Of a DNA stretch of 64,000 bases, positions 11,661-22,369 are shown piece by piece. Location: positions 163,567-227,566 of the forward strand of contig JAGVSM010002872.1 of NCBI GenBank assembly GCA_022494885.1, read 5' to 3'. Within the stretch, counting starts at the first letter, position 1, and each line of letters opens with the position of its first letter. The position numbers and the translations under genes are program-made. Below the pieces are notes generated by a model. That model searched no databases. It was not told where the DNA came from and saw only the letters and a list, made by a program, of their open reading frames with translations. This DNA comes from Micrasema longulum. Taxonomy: Eukaryota; Arthropoda; Insecta; Trichoptera; Brachycentridae.

Positions 11661-13530
11661 TTCCTAACTTATCAAGATTACAGTATCTATTAACAACAGG
11701 TACAGTTAGTTAATTAATAAGTTTAGCGACAACTACACTTGAATGGATCAAGTTTATACTCTGTAATGTAACGATCTTAGAGTTAAGTAACTATTATACA
11801 GTTCAGTAGTTAATTGTGCCTGAAAATACCTTTGTGTGAAGTTCTTTAGGCGAATGAGTTGTAGGATAGAATTATTATCGAGATATGGCTAGCGAGGAGT
11901 ACATAGTACTGTTTGAGGCAGGTGATCTGAAATTTACAAACAATAGTTCTATTAGAGGAAACTCCAGAAAACTAGACTGCTAAGTGACTCAATGAACCAC
12001 TTTATCGCTCGAGTGCGCAAAATAATATAACTGAGTATTGCAGAATCAAAGGCACGGATCTGTATTTTCATTAATTGGCATTTCATTGCTCATCAATACC
12101 GTATATTTTTTGATAAATAGTATTTTTGTAAGCTAGAAAAAAAATTACAGATAACATTTTCTTCTTACCACGTACCATTATAACCTTTTTATTAAGTTCT
12201 TATTACCTTTTCTCATTTTGTTTCTAAATTGCATTGCGTTTTAAGCAAAATCACAGAAATGATAACATTCATTTACTTTGAAATATTTTTTTATAAGAAC
12301 CTTATTAAAGTTAATCTTAAATCATATGTTAAACATCTTAAATATAACTTATTTTATTTATTTATTAAAAGAAAACAACTGCCATTAAAACGAAAAAATA
12401 CAATATTTACAAACAAACCAAAATCATAGGCCAATTATAGTTTTCTATGTATTACTAAATACAATGTCAAAATAAAAGAATCAAAGAAAAAAAACGTACC
12501 TTTAAAGCTACTCCACATCATTCCACTCGTAAAAAATAAAATATTAAAATAATAATGAAATAATTCAAAAATTCAAAAAATAAATAATCAAAAATAAAAA
12601 TCTTTTTTTAAATATTTATTTTTATTTACTTTTCGTTTATATAGCACAAAAGTTATAAAATTACATGCGTTTTGAAATAAGTATTTTCCTTGTTTTATTG
12701 TTAGTAAAAATGCACTACCACTTCACGGTAAATAATATTGTATGTACAAATTTGTTTTAAATCATTTCATAGTTTTCCAAAACGAAGGATACCCAGAAAA
12801 AGTTTAGAAAAAGTTAAAATCTATGAAAATCGTACACGACTGTAATTCTATTTTTATTTTATCATGCTGTAGTTTGTGGTGTGCTGTATCTGATATATAC
12901 GAGTACAAGTCGTATTGTGCTGGGTGAAAAATGATCACCAAAAGTAAAACAAAATGCCCAAAGTTAAACGTCATTCAAATGAAAATTTTCTGCTATCCGA
13001 AAAAATGTATGTTTGCTTTTATTTATTTTTTATTTTGAATCTTAGAATAGGGTGAATATAAACATATTCTTATGTGTGCTCTATTAATACCAATTAACTT
13101 ACATTTAATTTATAAGTTATTAAATATATAATATATTTCTTAACCTCCTCTTTGAATTTTGATTTATTGTTCCTTCATAAATGATTTTTTTCCCATTTCA
13201 TAATATTTTATTTTATTGCCTTACATGAAATAAAATTTAGTGACTTCGCTTTTTATTTTAAGTAAGAGTCGGATTTTTACCTTTTCTCTCGTATTGTGAT
13301 CATATTCATGTTGGCTTTGATCATTTTTTCTCCGAAATTCTATGTTTTTCTTAGAATTTATAATATTATACGCATACATCATCGTACTGAAAAATATTAT
13401 TTGCTTATATGTTAGTAAAGAAGAGAATAGGAGGATAAATTACAACTAATTTCTCATTTATGCTTTCTTTTTTATTCCTTCAATTGAACGCGAACAGAAA
13501 GAGGTGTTGTGTTGGAAATGCTCACTTTCG
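11660..13530. other. AT-rich non-coding stretch
   Basis: No element is recognised. 12229-12429 has a lysine/phenylalanine-rich open frame of the kind produced by A/T-rich DNA. Confidence 0.5.
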
Positions 13531-13535
13531 TATAC

Positions 13536-13675
13536 TTTTAATTTTAACTTTTTAATTTTAATTCTTAATTTTAACTTTTGATTTTTACTTGTAGTTTAAC
13601 CTTTTAACTTTAATTTTAATTTTAACTTTTAATTTTAACCTTTTGTTTTGATTTTAACTTTTGATTTTAACGTAT
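13536..13675. repeat. Degenerate tandem repeat of TTTTAATTTTAAC type
   Basis: About ten imperfect units built from TTTTAA(T/C)TTTTAAC run through this interval. It is a simple-sequence array without coding content. Unit length varies between about 7 and 15 bp. Confidence 0.7.
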
Positions 13676-13679
13676 ACTT

Positions 13680-14140
13680 ATTCATATGTACATCTACTAC
13701 CTGCATCTAATTAATTATTGTTGGTTGTGAATGTTTACACAGAAATATAAATGTTCATGAAAACAGAGAAGGATGGAGGAAAGTAGAATTGGGGCTATTT
13801 AAATTGTTCTTTTGTGCCTTGTATTTATATAAAGACTGTGTGATTTTCTTAATAAATAAATGAATACACGTAAAAGCATTCAAAATATTTTGTAGATTAG
13901 AAAATTTTGCATGCCCTTTTTTTGCTTTTAGTACTCATTTTGAAATACAAAAAAAAACGGACAAAACTTGTTTTTACACCTAATACAATACTTATAATTA
14001 TTAACAGTCTATCAACTTTAATAAGGAAATGATTTTTTTATTGAAATCACAGCGTTTTTTATTTGTAACAAGTTGTTACAAACGCACCGTAAATCTTATT
14101 ACGTTTTAAAAGTTATTTCCGAAATATACATCATGTTTTT
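13680..14140. other. AT-rich non-coding stretch, nothing recognised
   Basis: No coding relic or repeat can be supported. Confidence 0.5.
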
Positions 14141-14149
14141 CTGGAGGGT

Positions 14150-14600
14150 GGCTAAGTTGCGTTTGTCAGCACCATAACCGAACATTTTATCCAATTTATC
14201 GCCGCGTTTTAGTGGAAATGTAGCCGACGTTAATTGTGAATCGTAGCTCTACTCAGACAAGGCTCGAAATGTAAAATGGCGCCGGCCGCTTTCCCGCCGA
14301 ATTAAATGGCTGTCTATTTTCGCGCTTCGGATCGTATAAACAACCTGGCTGACGTAAATGGAGATGTTAACAAGGAGGTGGCATACGAATTCGACACGTG
14401 ATGGTAGCGGCGCGGCGCTCCTTTACTCGACTGTGTTGTTTGCGGGCCGGTTGATGAATGGGTGACAGCGCGGGAAACCCGTTAATTTACCGCCGGGAAA
14501 TAGATATGCTCTGTCTGTCTGCAAAACAACGCGGTACTTCTGTCAGTGGGAGGTTGAAACCGAGAAAACCGTACTTTTCATTTCAGGTATACAATTTATT
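14150..14600. other. Long GC/CpG-enriched island, possible conserved non-coding element
   Basis: About 450 bp of higher complexity include GGCGCCGGCCGCTTTCCCGC, CGCGCTTCGG, ACACGTGATGG and TAGCGGCGCGGCGCTCC. A 67-codon open frame (14458-14661) is unrecognised. No transposon termini were found. Size and composition fit an enhancer or conserved element near a developmental gene, which is an inference. Confidence 0.3.
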
Positions 14601-14609
14601 TGCAGCTCC

Positions 14610-15055
14610 CAACTTCTTATGTACATGCAACTCCCATGTGTACATTTTTTTAAGCATATGATTGCGAAAATGCGACATGAAACACACTATAAGGCAACTA
14701 ATTTTTCTTACTGGTAAAATCAAAAACCATTTCATCTTCCGGCTGATTGAATACAATTATAAATGTAATGGTCTAGGTGGGTTCTGTTTGCGTATCAACC
14801 ATTGAATTTCGTCAATATATTTATGTATGTAAGTGAAATTTTCAATTTGTCAATTATATATTTTTTCTTTATTTTTAATATACTCGTATCATTCCCGTAG
14901 ATTGTATACTGCTTAAACGTATTCTAAAAATATTAGGTTTTTATTTAAAAAACAAACAAAAAAAAGACTTCGAAACAATGAAACGTGATTGAATAAATGT
15001 ACAATAATTCATGTACTACACTTATTTCATTTAATGTTTTTCTTCTTCTCCTTTT
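14610..15055. other. AT-rich non-coding stretch, nothing recognised
   Basis: No feature is supported between the GC-rich island and the LINE relic that follows. Confidence 0.5.
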
Positions 15056-15059
15056 CCAC

Positions 15060-15672
15060 ATCCGCTCCTAAGTGAAGCATGTGGACATCACCAGTTGCCT
15101 CCAGGAGACCTGATTGCCCGTGAGCATTTTCATCCCTCCCCACGTCAATCTAGCGCCCTTTTTTTCCGCCGAATAAAGTCGATAGATAAACATCGACGGC
15201 CTTCCAGGACGGCATGAGCCCGCAGGTTTAAAGAAAAGGCTACTTGGGTTTAGGTTCTCTTGGAGCATGCGCAGCACGTGTCCAAGCCAGGTCCACCGCT
15301 GCATCTTCAAGACGCTCGTTATAGGAGGCTGCTGCGTCCGTTTTCAGACTTCAATGTTAGTTATAAAATCAAACCACCTTATACCTAATATTCTCCTTAA
15401 GCACTTACTCTCAAAACTCAGAAGTTTTGTGTTTTTAACTTTGGTAAGGTGCCAAGATTTGCACGCATATGAGAGTACTGGCATTATAAAAGAGTTGAAT
15501 AATCGGAATTTCGTTTTTTTAGAATAAAGACTAGAGTTCCAGACAACACGCATTATGTTCAAGGTTACTCCAGCAATTTCTAGGCGGGTTGCGAGCTCTT
15601 TGTGCATGCCTCCATCCTCATTTATGTCAACTCCCAAGTATTTAAAGCTGTCAACTTTCTCCATCCTCTGTT
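15060..15672 (-). pseudogene. LINE reverse transcriptase C-terminal relic
   Basis: On the minus strand 15664-15344 encodes a peptide with SFKYLGVDINEDGG, then LSYACKSWHL and a CLRRILGIRWFD block. A frameshift follows, and 15310-15068 encodes WTWLGHVLRM, a GRPS block and a final WRQLV. The order YLG, W.L, R.LGI, W.GHV.RM, GRP, WR is that of the C-terminal part of RTE/Jockey-type endonuclease-RT polyproteins. The catalytic RT motifs are absent, so the copy is 5'-truncated and frameshifted, hence inactive. No poly-A tail is obvious at the 15060 end. Confidence 0.8.
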
Positions 15673-15917
15673 CATTATTGTATCATTTAAAGTTAATCTA
15701 TGTTTATTTACTGTATTTATATTTCTTTTGTTAAGTTGTTTTTTACAATTTTATTAAAATATCTCGAATTGTAAGCTATTAAAAGCCGTGACGTGCGTTA
15801 CCGAGTCACTCACGTTACAAGAGCTATTGTGAAATTATTGTAGTTACTAGCTCAGTACAATTTTGTATTTTTTTTAAACTGCATATATCGTGTTTTTATA
15901 ATACAATTCAAAAGTTT

Positions 15918-16205
15918 TGGTCGGTCTCGTGATGTAGTGGTCAGCGCGTTTGCTCACCGTGCAAGAGTTTTCAGGTTTAATTCCCGACATAGTTGATATG
16001 ATTTTTTTTTTTTAATATGTGTTTTTACAATGGAATATTTTAAAGCCCCGGTACTTGTCCCAGAAGCGTAAACTTGACCATATTACCTTAATGTAACAAC
16101 AGAACAAAATGATCAAGATACACTGCGATTGATGTAACAATGCTGTGCCCTATGCACCATTAGGTGCGGAAAGGGAATATCGATGATTGTGTTTTGTTCA
16201 CAGTA
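15918..16205 (+). mobile_element. tRNA-headed SINE, family 1, near full length
   Basis: The head reads GTGATGTAGTGGTCAGCGCG (A-box) with a B-box TTTAATTCCCGACAT, resembling a tRNA-Asp/Glu-type promoter. The body has the family-specific blocks CCAGAAGCGTAA, AAGATACACTGCGATTG, CTATGCACCATTAGGTGCGG and a GATGAT-type end. It is in the same orientation as the copies at 24365 and 34222. Confidence 0.8.
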
Positions 16206-16364
16206 TCAAGCCGCTAACGGAGCTGAAAAATTAGATTATTAAAAAAAAAAAATGAATGGAAAATATGAAGAATTTCAAAATAACTAAGTACCTAACTAAT
16301 AATAATAAAATAATTGAGAGACAAAGAAAACTTGTAAAAAATCGTATTTTTGCTAACACATAAA

Positions 16365-16500
16365 CAGCCTTCGTGGTTTAGTAATTAAGGCACTTGAACC
16401 ACGGGCGGAGGGTTCTGGGTTCCATTCCCAGTGAGAACACAAAAATTAAATTGTGATTTTTCTCAAGCCTAGGTGTTCTGTGTATAATTTACTACTGTAA
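16365..16500 (+). mobile_element. tRNA-headed SINE, family 4 (single copy here)
   Basis: CTTCGTGGTTTAGTAATTAAGG resembles an A-box region, and GGGTTCTGGGTTCCATTCCC a B-box with the usual spacing. It is followed by an A-rich linker. The anticodon arm could pair (CTTGAACCACGGG region), but an acceptor stem is not convincing. It is read as a SINE or tRNA-derived repeat, not a tRNA gene. Confidence 0.45.
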
Positions 16501-16544
16501 TAAAAAGTAATTTCCATTATTTTTTACAACAACAACAACAAATC

Positions 16545-16955
16545 ATGACGCTGTTTCCCCGTAAGGGTAAGCAGAGAGTATAGAACGCTATATCACTCTA
16601 TATTTGAATACAGATCTTGCTTTCTCTACATTCATACATCGTGCACGCGCGCCGATATTCCGACTCTTAACATGTCCATCTTTCAATATATGTTGGATTT
16701 GGTGATACCATGTCTTTCTCGGTTTTTATCTATTTCTGCATTCTTCAAAATTCACATTGTAAATATTTTTTGGGCCGTCTGAACCGTTACAGCCGTTCTT
16801 TCTTTGTCCATTCGCTCTACATGTCCAAACCAACGCAGTGTTCATTTTTGGATTTTGTCAAAAATGCTTATCTGAGCCTTACACGATGTACGGATCCCAA
16901 CATTTGTGCATCTATCGTTCAAAGTTTTAACACACATTCACCATCGCATGATTTT
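16545..16955 (-). pseudogene. LINE C-terminal relic, second family
   Basis: Read on the minus strand, the sequence encodes WFGHVERMDKER followed, after stops and frameshifts, by RVHDVCMNVEKAR and a final SAYPYGETAS. The WFGHVERM box and an end in SAYP(Y/H)G are seen at the C-terminus of some RTE-like endonuclease-RT proteins. It is inactive, with in-frame stops and no RT catalytic core. Confidence 0.65.
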
Positions 16956-17090
16956 GATTTGAGGCTTCTAAGCCAATCAAATGAGAAGATTAAACGAAAA
17001 AAAAAAGACAAAAATTAATCATGTGTGTCCTTATTTACGAAAAATCGTTTGCTGAATCAGCTTAAAGCAGGCAAGCCAACTTTCGGGAAT
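16940..17090 (+). mobile_element. Helitron-related fragment, no terminus
   Basis: TTTTGATTTGAGG, CAAATGAGAAGATTAAACG and CAGGCAAGCCAACTTTCGGG match in order the blocks at 17402-17555, which end in a Helitron-like 3' terminus. This copy stops before the terminal hairpin. Confidence 0.45.
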
Positions 17091-17399
17091 ATGAATAATT
17101 ATTAGTTTTATTTTAATTATTACTAATCGATAAAAAGTATTTTTCCTTTTACCCGAACAGTTTTTGCACCCTTACACGACACAATCAGGAATTTTTCTAT
17201 TAATTTATTTTAGTTTCGAATTAAATGTCAAGCTTACGTCAAAACACGGCTGGCGATTAAAGAATGACTAAATTCACGATAGGTATGGGTTAAGTGTCAT
17301 AATTTAAGAAGGCTCAGGGTAAATTGCGCTCTGACATTTCTTCGTTAACACGTGTTCCTGTAATTTCTTCCTGGATTATTGCACTAGAGAAGTGATTTT

Positions 17400-17582
17400 T
17401 GCACAATTTTGATTTGAGCTCGACGAAGACTTTTAGTCTATCACATGAGAAGATAAAGCGAAAAACTAACCCTTAATACAAATATATAAATAGCTCAAAA
17501 AAGTCGAAAAAACATTTGTTCAACCAGCTAATAACAAGCAAGCCAACGTTCAGGCAGAACAACGTCTGTCGGATCCGCCAGT
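17400..17582 (+). mobile_element. Non-autonomous Helitron 3' end
   Basis: After the blocks shared with 16940-17090, the sequence reads GCAGAACAACGTCTGTC (a short, once-substituted CAGAC-AAC-GTCTG hairpin), then GGATCCGCCAGT. This layout, a hairpin shortly before a CT(A)G|T end, is the Helitron 3' signature; here CTAG has decayed to CCAG. The 5' end is not located. Confidence 0.5.
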
Positions 17583-17959
17583 ATGTTATAAAAATGTAGG
17601 TTCCGTGTGTTTGAGGCCGCAAATCTCGGAAAGTAATCAATAGATTGACTTAAAATTTTAACAAAACATTACATTTTAGCAGAAGAGCATTTCTATATAC
17701 TTTTTATTTGGAAGTTTCAACGAAAACAGAACATTGTGTTCTTATTAAAGTACGAGTAACTCCTAATTTGACATCGTTTATAAGTACTGAATGACAATTC
17801 TACACAGTGCTTCCATTTTATAAATTTTATCCAAAGTTACAATTTTCTTTCCTCATATTCTACAGCATAGGCACAGCAACGCCAATAAAGATATTCAATT
17901 AAACAATATGTTTTCACGGTAAATGCATAGTTGCTAGATTATTTTTATTTACTCCCGTT

Positions 17960-18010
17960 ATAATAAATATCAGACAAAGCTTCAGCGAAGCGTGGTAGGG
18001 TTCAGCTAGT
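17960..18010 (+). mobile_element. Helitron-type 3' terminus with hairpin
   Basis: GCTTC-AGC-GAAGC (17979-17991) forms a hairpin 14 bp before CTAG (18006-18009), which is followed by T. This fits a Helitron CTRR end inserted before T. The upstream limit of the element cannot be set, so only the end is annotated. Confidence 0.5.
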
Positions 18011-18014
18011 TGCA

Positions 18015-19705
18015 ATTAAAAACAAGTAGTGGGTTATAAAAATTAACAAGTAAATATTTTTTTAATTTACGAAATTAAGTTGTCAATAACATTTTAACTT
18101 GCAGCTACCAATAAACCTTATATTCTGGACTTGTAAGATAATAAAGTATTGGACAGAATGTCTGCTGCCGTTTCGCAGATGTTTTCCAACCTATGCAGTC
18201 TATCAACGAATTGTCATGTTGGTTGGAAGAAGTTCTGGAGCAATGAAACAAATTTTATCACTTTCACAATGCAATCATCATCAAATCGCTTTGATTGTCT
18301 TCTCATACCAAATTGTTAGCTGTCTGTGACAGCCTCCAGGCGACACTCGTTACTGAAGATCACCTACGGAAACAGAATTTGTTTGAATAATCTGCTCTGA
18401 CGTTTTACTCAAACAAATATTAACATTTAAAAATTACTCTTTTTTAAATCGTCTACTGAGTAATGGCAATGTATTTTATTTCAGGGGTTAATTTCGATAT
18501 TTTTTTATAGCGGACCTCTTCCACATCGTATTGTCTTCATAGAGACGCTGCCTTAATGTGGACACAGATATATGAATATCTTCTTCCTCCGAACTTTATT
18601 TTGCTGAAGCTCCATGCCTCTCAATCTATTGAGAACCGACTAGAACAATTAAATACCGATAAAGTACGATTTCCAGATGATTGGGCTATATTGCTCCATA
18701 TGATAATCAATAAACTTTTATCCCAAATATTTCAAAACCTTTCAACTCTGCATAATCTTACATATACATACATATTATAAAGAATTACTGATACGCTGCG
18801 ATTGTAGTACCAATGCAGTGCCTCATGCACCACGAAGTGCAAATAAGAATTCAACGATAGAAACATTTTTAAAGTTTGTTTTTAAAATATATTTTATTCA
18901 TTGAACCAATTAAAATTAAACCAAGAAAATACCAAGACTTGTGAGAGTTAAATTCAATCGAATCAAATTCAGTCGAAGGATTTCCATCATTATTATGATA
19001 ATTTACCACAATAATTGTAAACCATAGATAGTCTAAGTTATAACATAGAATAACCTGCAAAAAATTGGGAGATGTTCGTTAGAATCAAATGATAAAGGAT
19101 TTTTTTTTCATGAAACTTTGTGACAAACGCTCGAACTGTTAGTATTTACCGAGTTAAACTCAACAATCTATACAGTTGCCCTGCCTTTTCTGGGGAAGTG
19201 CCAAAACCAATATAAGAACGAGACAAGGGACAAGAAAGTATTTTCAACTCTGTTTACGTTCTAATAATATTTTTGGTGTTTACACATCTTTGTAGAGTAG
19301 TTCTGGAGTTAACTTTCAAAATACCAACAAGATTTATATTTACTTCAACAGGAACGGAGATCCCTTTTGTTGCTTTTTAAATATACCGTGTACCATTATT
19401 TAATTACCTTTGTTCCTTTGGCCAAAAGATTATTATGTAGCAACAATAGTTACGTTTCATGACATCTAGAAAATGAATCACTTGCCTTTAAAACAATTAT
19501 ATCGAGGCTTTACTGACAGATAAAACAAGTTCCGTGATAATCGCATTTAAAGTTTTTTTTTTTTTTCAACGCATTATTTCTCCCACAATTTTCTGTATTT
19601 GATTTTATTTTTAAACTTCGAAAGAGTAATCTTTATTCTAGGCATAGCAATAAATTTGAAATCAACATCTTGCACGTTTATTCAAAAATATTTAATATAT
19701 GAAGG
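18015..19705. other. Non-coding stretch with a SINE tail
   Basis: 18783-18865 holds a family 1 SINE 3' portion (ATACGCTGCGATTG, CATGCACCACGAAGTGC). 18100-18360 and 18500-18780 are somewhat more complex. The latter overlaps a 74-codon open frame that I do not recognise. No gene is supported. Confidence 0.35.
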
Positions 19706-19733
19706 TTGTTGACTGAACCCTAGGATGGTAACA

Positions 19734-19752
19734 GGGGTGACTCGTCACCCCA
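19734..19752. repeat. Subterminal palindrome of the piggyBac element (left)
   Basis: GGGGTGAC-TC-GTCACCCC. A second, perfect 16-bp palindrome (GGGTGACGCGTCACCC) is at 19899-19914, and a decayed one is at 21003-21020. Their positions suggest transposase binding sites. Confidence 0.6.
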
Positions 19753-19984
19753 GACAACCAATCGTACGCTTAAATCTCGAATGTGATTTATTGTTTCGTT
19801 CGAACATTTTACGTATTCCCTTGTTTTGCTGTGCACAATTAGTAGCCGTTGCGCGTGGGCAACGGAAGGACGTGGTTTCATAGATACAGGTATATGGGGG
19901 GTGACGCGTCACCCTAGTGTTACTATTTGCGTGTATATTTTTGTATGCATACTCAAATTAAGAAACTGTTTCTTTAGTTCAAAA

Positions 19985-20125
19985 ATGGCTTTGCTCAATG
20001 ACGTCGAGATTGAACGTTACCTAATCAATATTGCTGAAGATGATGATGATGAAGATTTCACAATGCTGGAGACCGAAAAAACGTCAGATTGCAAAGATAA
20101 CATCTCAGTGCATTTGGATAATTAG
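19985..20125 (+). pseudogene. piggyBac transposase N-terminal fragment
   Basis: The start at 19985 gives MALLNDVEIERYL, then an acidic run EDDDDEDF. This is the typical acidic N-terminal tail of piggyBac-like transposases (about 47 codons to a stop at 20125). Continuation after the stop (SGSDDDNVPSAQLRG at about 20134-20178) looks like the same protein interrupted by a nonsense change. The frame decays further before 20280. Confidence 0.65.
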
Positions 20126-20433
20126 GATGTCATTTCCGGCTCTGATGATGATAACGTGCCATCAGCTCAATTGCGAGGTGATGTTTAAAGAGGAAAAAAT
20201 GTCTGCCTCTGGTCGTTCGTTGCACCATAACCAAGTAGAACACCTCAACGTAATCTAGTAAACCTTTAGAGAGCCCCGCAAGCAATAATTCAATATGAGG
20301 AAGGCGTATTCACGTTGTTATTCTCTAAGCCTATTGACTTGATAGTTAAGTATACAAACTAAAAGATTGAATAACCCGCTCTCGTGTAACAAATATCTAC
20401 GCTTTACAAACAAAACAGACTTGATAGTAATCC

Positions 20434-20880
20434 AACTATTGATAAAATGATGCATAGTTACTCGACAGCCAGAGGCACCCGTCGCTGGCCTCTTAGATTC
20501 TTCTTTCGGATGCTAGATTAAGTAGGCAACATACTATGATATTGTACCTGAAGGCTAAACGTCATAATACACCAGCCAAAAAATAAACAAGTGACTTCAT
20601 GAAAATTTTGGCGTTGCAATTGGCTGATCCACATATGAAACAGCGTGTACGGTCAAACTTACCTTGTCAATTAGCAAGCACTATTCGTTCTATTCTAATC
20701 ATTCCAGAAGAGGTTTTTAAAGGTGAACCACCATTTAAGTTGCAAAAACAAGCCAGGTGTGAGTTATACCAATGAAAAATTATAAAAAAGTTAAAATCGT
20801 GTGCATTAAATGTAAAAAGCCAGCTTGTTCTAAATATCAAAAGGAAATTTGTTTGAATTGTGTTAAGATACATATTGTTA
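20434..20880 (+). pseudogene. piggyBac transposase C-terminal fragment
   Basis: Translation gives DKMMHSYSTARGTRRWPLRFFF, the conserved (V)D.M...YS..R.TRRWP block after the third catalytic Asp region of DDE_Tnp_1_7 proteins. After stops come LALQLADPHMKQRV and, following a frameshift near 20770, IVCIKCKKPACSKYQKEICLNC. This C-x2-C...C...C-x2-C pattern is the cysteine-rich C-terminal domain. The catalytic Asp residues are in the deleted centre, so the copy is inactive. Confidence 0.8.
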
Positions 20881-21069
20881 ATGTTTTTTTTAAATTAAAT
20901 TTGATTAAAAACTGATTTGCAGAAAAGTTTCTGATTGTTTGTTAGGTTTATAAATCCACAGCTAATTATGTCAAAACTGTGTTTTTTTCCTTAAATTGTA
21001 CTGGGGTGACCGATCACCACAGTTACCATTCACGCTAGAATAAAAAAAATAACCATCCTAGAGTTAATG

Positions 21070-21640
21070 CATTCTGTCAGTATAGTCTCGAAATTATGTT
21101 CGTAGAAATGTTTTACTTTGTTATAATTCTCGTCAAATAGTAAAAACAGTTGTAATCCTAAAATAAAAACAACAATCATCAAAACTGGACACAGCACGAA
21201 AGCTTGATGACAGCTCCCGGCAAGAAAATTACCCTCGCAGCGAGATTCGCGAAGTTTACAAAAAAATATTTTAATAAATATCGGATTAACGAATTTTTAT
21301 TATTTGTTTTTGGTATTGAAATATTGTATGGACGTACAAGTTTTACACACACATAGATAATATAAATTCTTAACAGAAAACGCTAAAATAGCATTTTAGT
21401 CAATTTCGGGATTTACAAGTTAGGCTGACAATATACTTTAATATTATGTAGGTAATATGTTCAACCATATTTTTAAAATTACATATTTTGATAACATAAA
21501 GTTAGATTACACAATTGTCGTGTTTTATGTCAAAATTAACAAAATTGGTTGTTCATACTTTTTTTTCGCTATCAGTTTTGTCAATTTTGAGGAAAAGGCA
21601 AAAATTATCAAATACCACTTAATAATTGTACATCGCAACT
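21070..21640. other. AT-rich non-coding stretch
   Basis: No gene is seen. 21440-21640 may be the upstream unit of the ribozyme-like tandem repeat, since TACCACTTAATAATT at about 21612-21626 precedes the first motif, but the similarity between units is weak here. Confidence 0.35.
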
Positions 21641-21650
21641 TACCGAATTT

Positions 21651-21699
21651 TCTATGTTTACCGGGTAGACGGGCACGTCTCGAAACCGGTAGACATAGA
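21651..21699 (+). ncRNA. Decayed hammerhead-ribozyme-like motif, unit 1
   Basis: Stem I pairs TCTATGT (21651-21657) with ACATAGA (21693-21699). Stem II is GACG/CGTC (21668-21671 with 21676-21679), then GAAA (21682-21685), CCGG and TA. The expected CTGATGA box is replaced by CCGGGTA-like sequence, so self-cleavage is not expected. It is paired with the better preserved motif 239 bp downstream. Confidence 0.45.
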
Positions 21700-21985
21700 A
21701 GAGTCGGTAAGTGGTTATACGTAATTATTTACTAACATTTAATAAGACGTATGGTTGACACAGTTAATGCTTTTAGTGTCAACGAAAACTATAACTCTTT
21801 ATGTAATTCATTTATTTTTTCGTAAATTCGATATTTATTACGGTGATAGTAAAGGTAAGTGTATTTTAGTATTTGCATGTTTGTGTAGTGAGTGTCCTGA
21901 TGAAAAGACGGATACGTCTCGAAACCGGTAGACACAAAATGTCAATAAGTGGTTCTATACTAATATTTGCTCACATCAGTTAAAA
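21660..21985 (+). repeat. Tandem repeat carrying the ribozyme-like motifs
   Basis: GAAA of unit 1 (21682) and unit 2 (21921) are 239 bp apart. Downstream of each, GAAACCGGTAGACA...AAGTGGTT.TA recurs, and similarity then fades. A head-to-tail arrangement of a unit of 200-300 bp with a hammerhead fits a retrozyme-like repeat (inference). Confidence 0.5.
21892..21935 (+). ncRNA. Hammerhead-ribozyme-like motif, unit 2
   Basis: Elements in type I order: GTGTC (stem I, 21892-21896), CTGATGA (21897-21903), stem II AGACG-GATA-CGTCT (21906-21919), GAAA (21921-21924), a 2-bp stem III CC/GG, TA, then GACAC (21931-21935) closing stem I perfectly. Weak points are an extra A after CTGATGA and an A/C mismatch at the base of stem II. 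Such very short stem III ribozymes are known from animal retrozymes and Penelope-like elements and usually act as dimers. The predicted cut is after 21930. Confidence 0.55.
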
Positions 21986-22369
21986 CAATTATAACATAAA
22001 TAATTATTAGTAAACTCAAAGCTTACTTTTTTTGGTTTTAAAAACAATCTAAATTTGGGTGCCTTTTTCTAATTCTAAATGACTTATTTCAACTTTTAAA
22101 CAGGCTTTTTTCGGGACTTTTTCTTCATTTAAAATAAACATTTTGAAATTCCCTCGCGTTCATAAAACGGCCAATGTAAAATATTTTGAGATGAACATTA
22201 AATATTTTGCGCATAATAGGATGTACAGAAAAATATACAGAAATAACAAAACCACACCATATTTCCCACACCTTTAATTTTATTTTTCCATTTTGAAAAT
22301 CCTTTTTTCTCTCGAAAATACAAAGCGTCGTTTTTTTCGTCAGTAAGAATTCGGTTTGAAGTAAAAATG

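Larger units (their letters stand above)
19713..21063 (+). mobile_element. Internally deleted piggyBac-type transposon
   Basis: The flanks are TTGA on the left (19709-19712) and TTAA on the right (21064-21067), matching the piggyBac TTAA target duplication with one change. The ends share CTAGGATGGT. A further inverted block (ATGGTAAC.G.GGTGA...GTCACCCCAG) is at 19723-19753 and 21001-21029. Inside are an N-terminal transposase piece and a C-terminal piece without the central catalytic region. Palindromic GGGTGAC/GTCACCC motifs sit at both ends and at 19899-19914. Confidence 0.75.

Noticed and set aside
11427..11667. Two overlapping 60-codon frames in the CpG island
   Set aside because: Alanine/arginine-rich in two overlapping frames at once, which points to base composition.
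12229..12429. Lysine/phenylalanine-rich frame
   Set aside because: Low-complexity translation of A/T-rich sequence.
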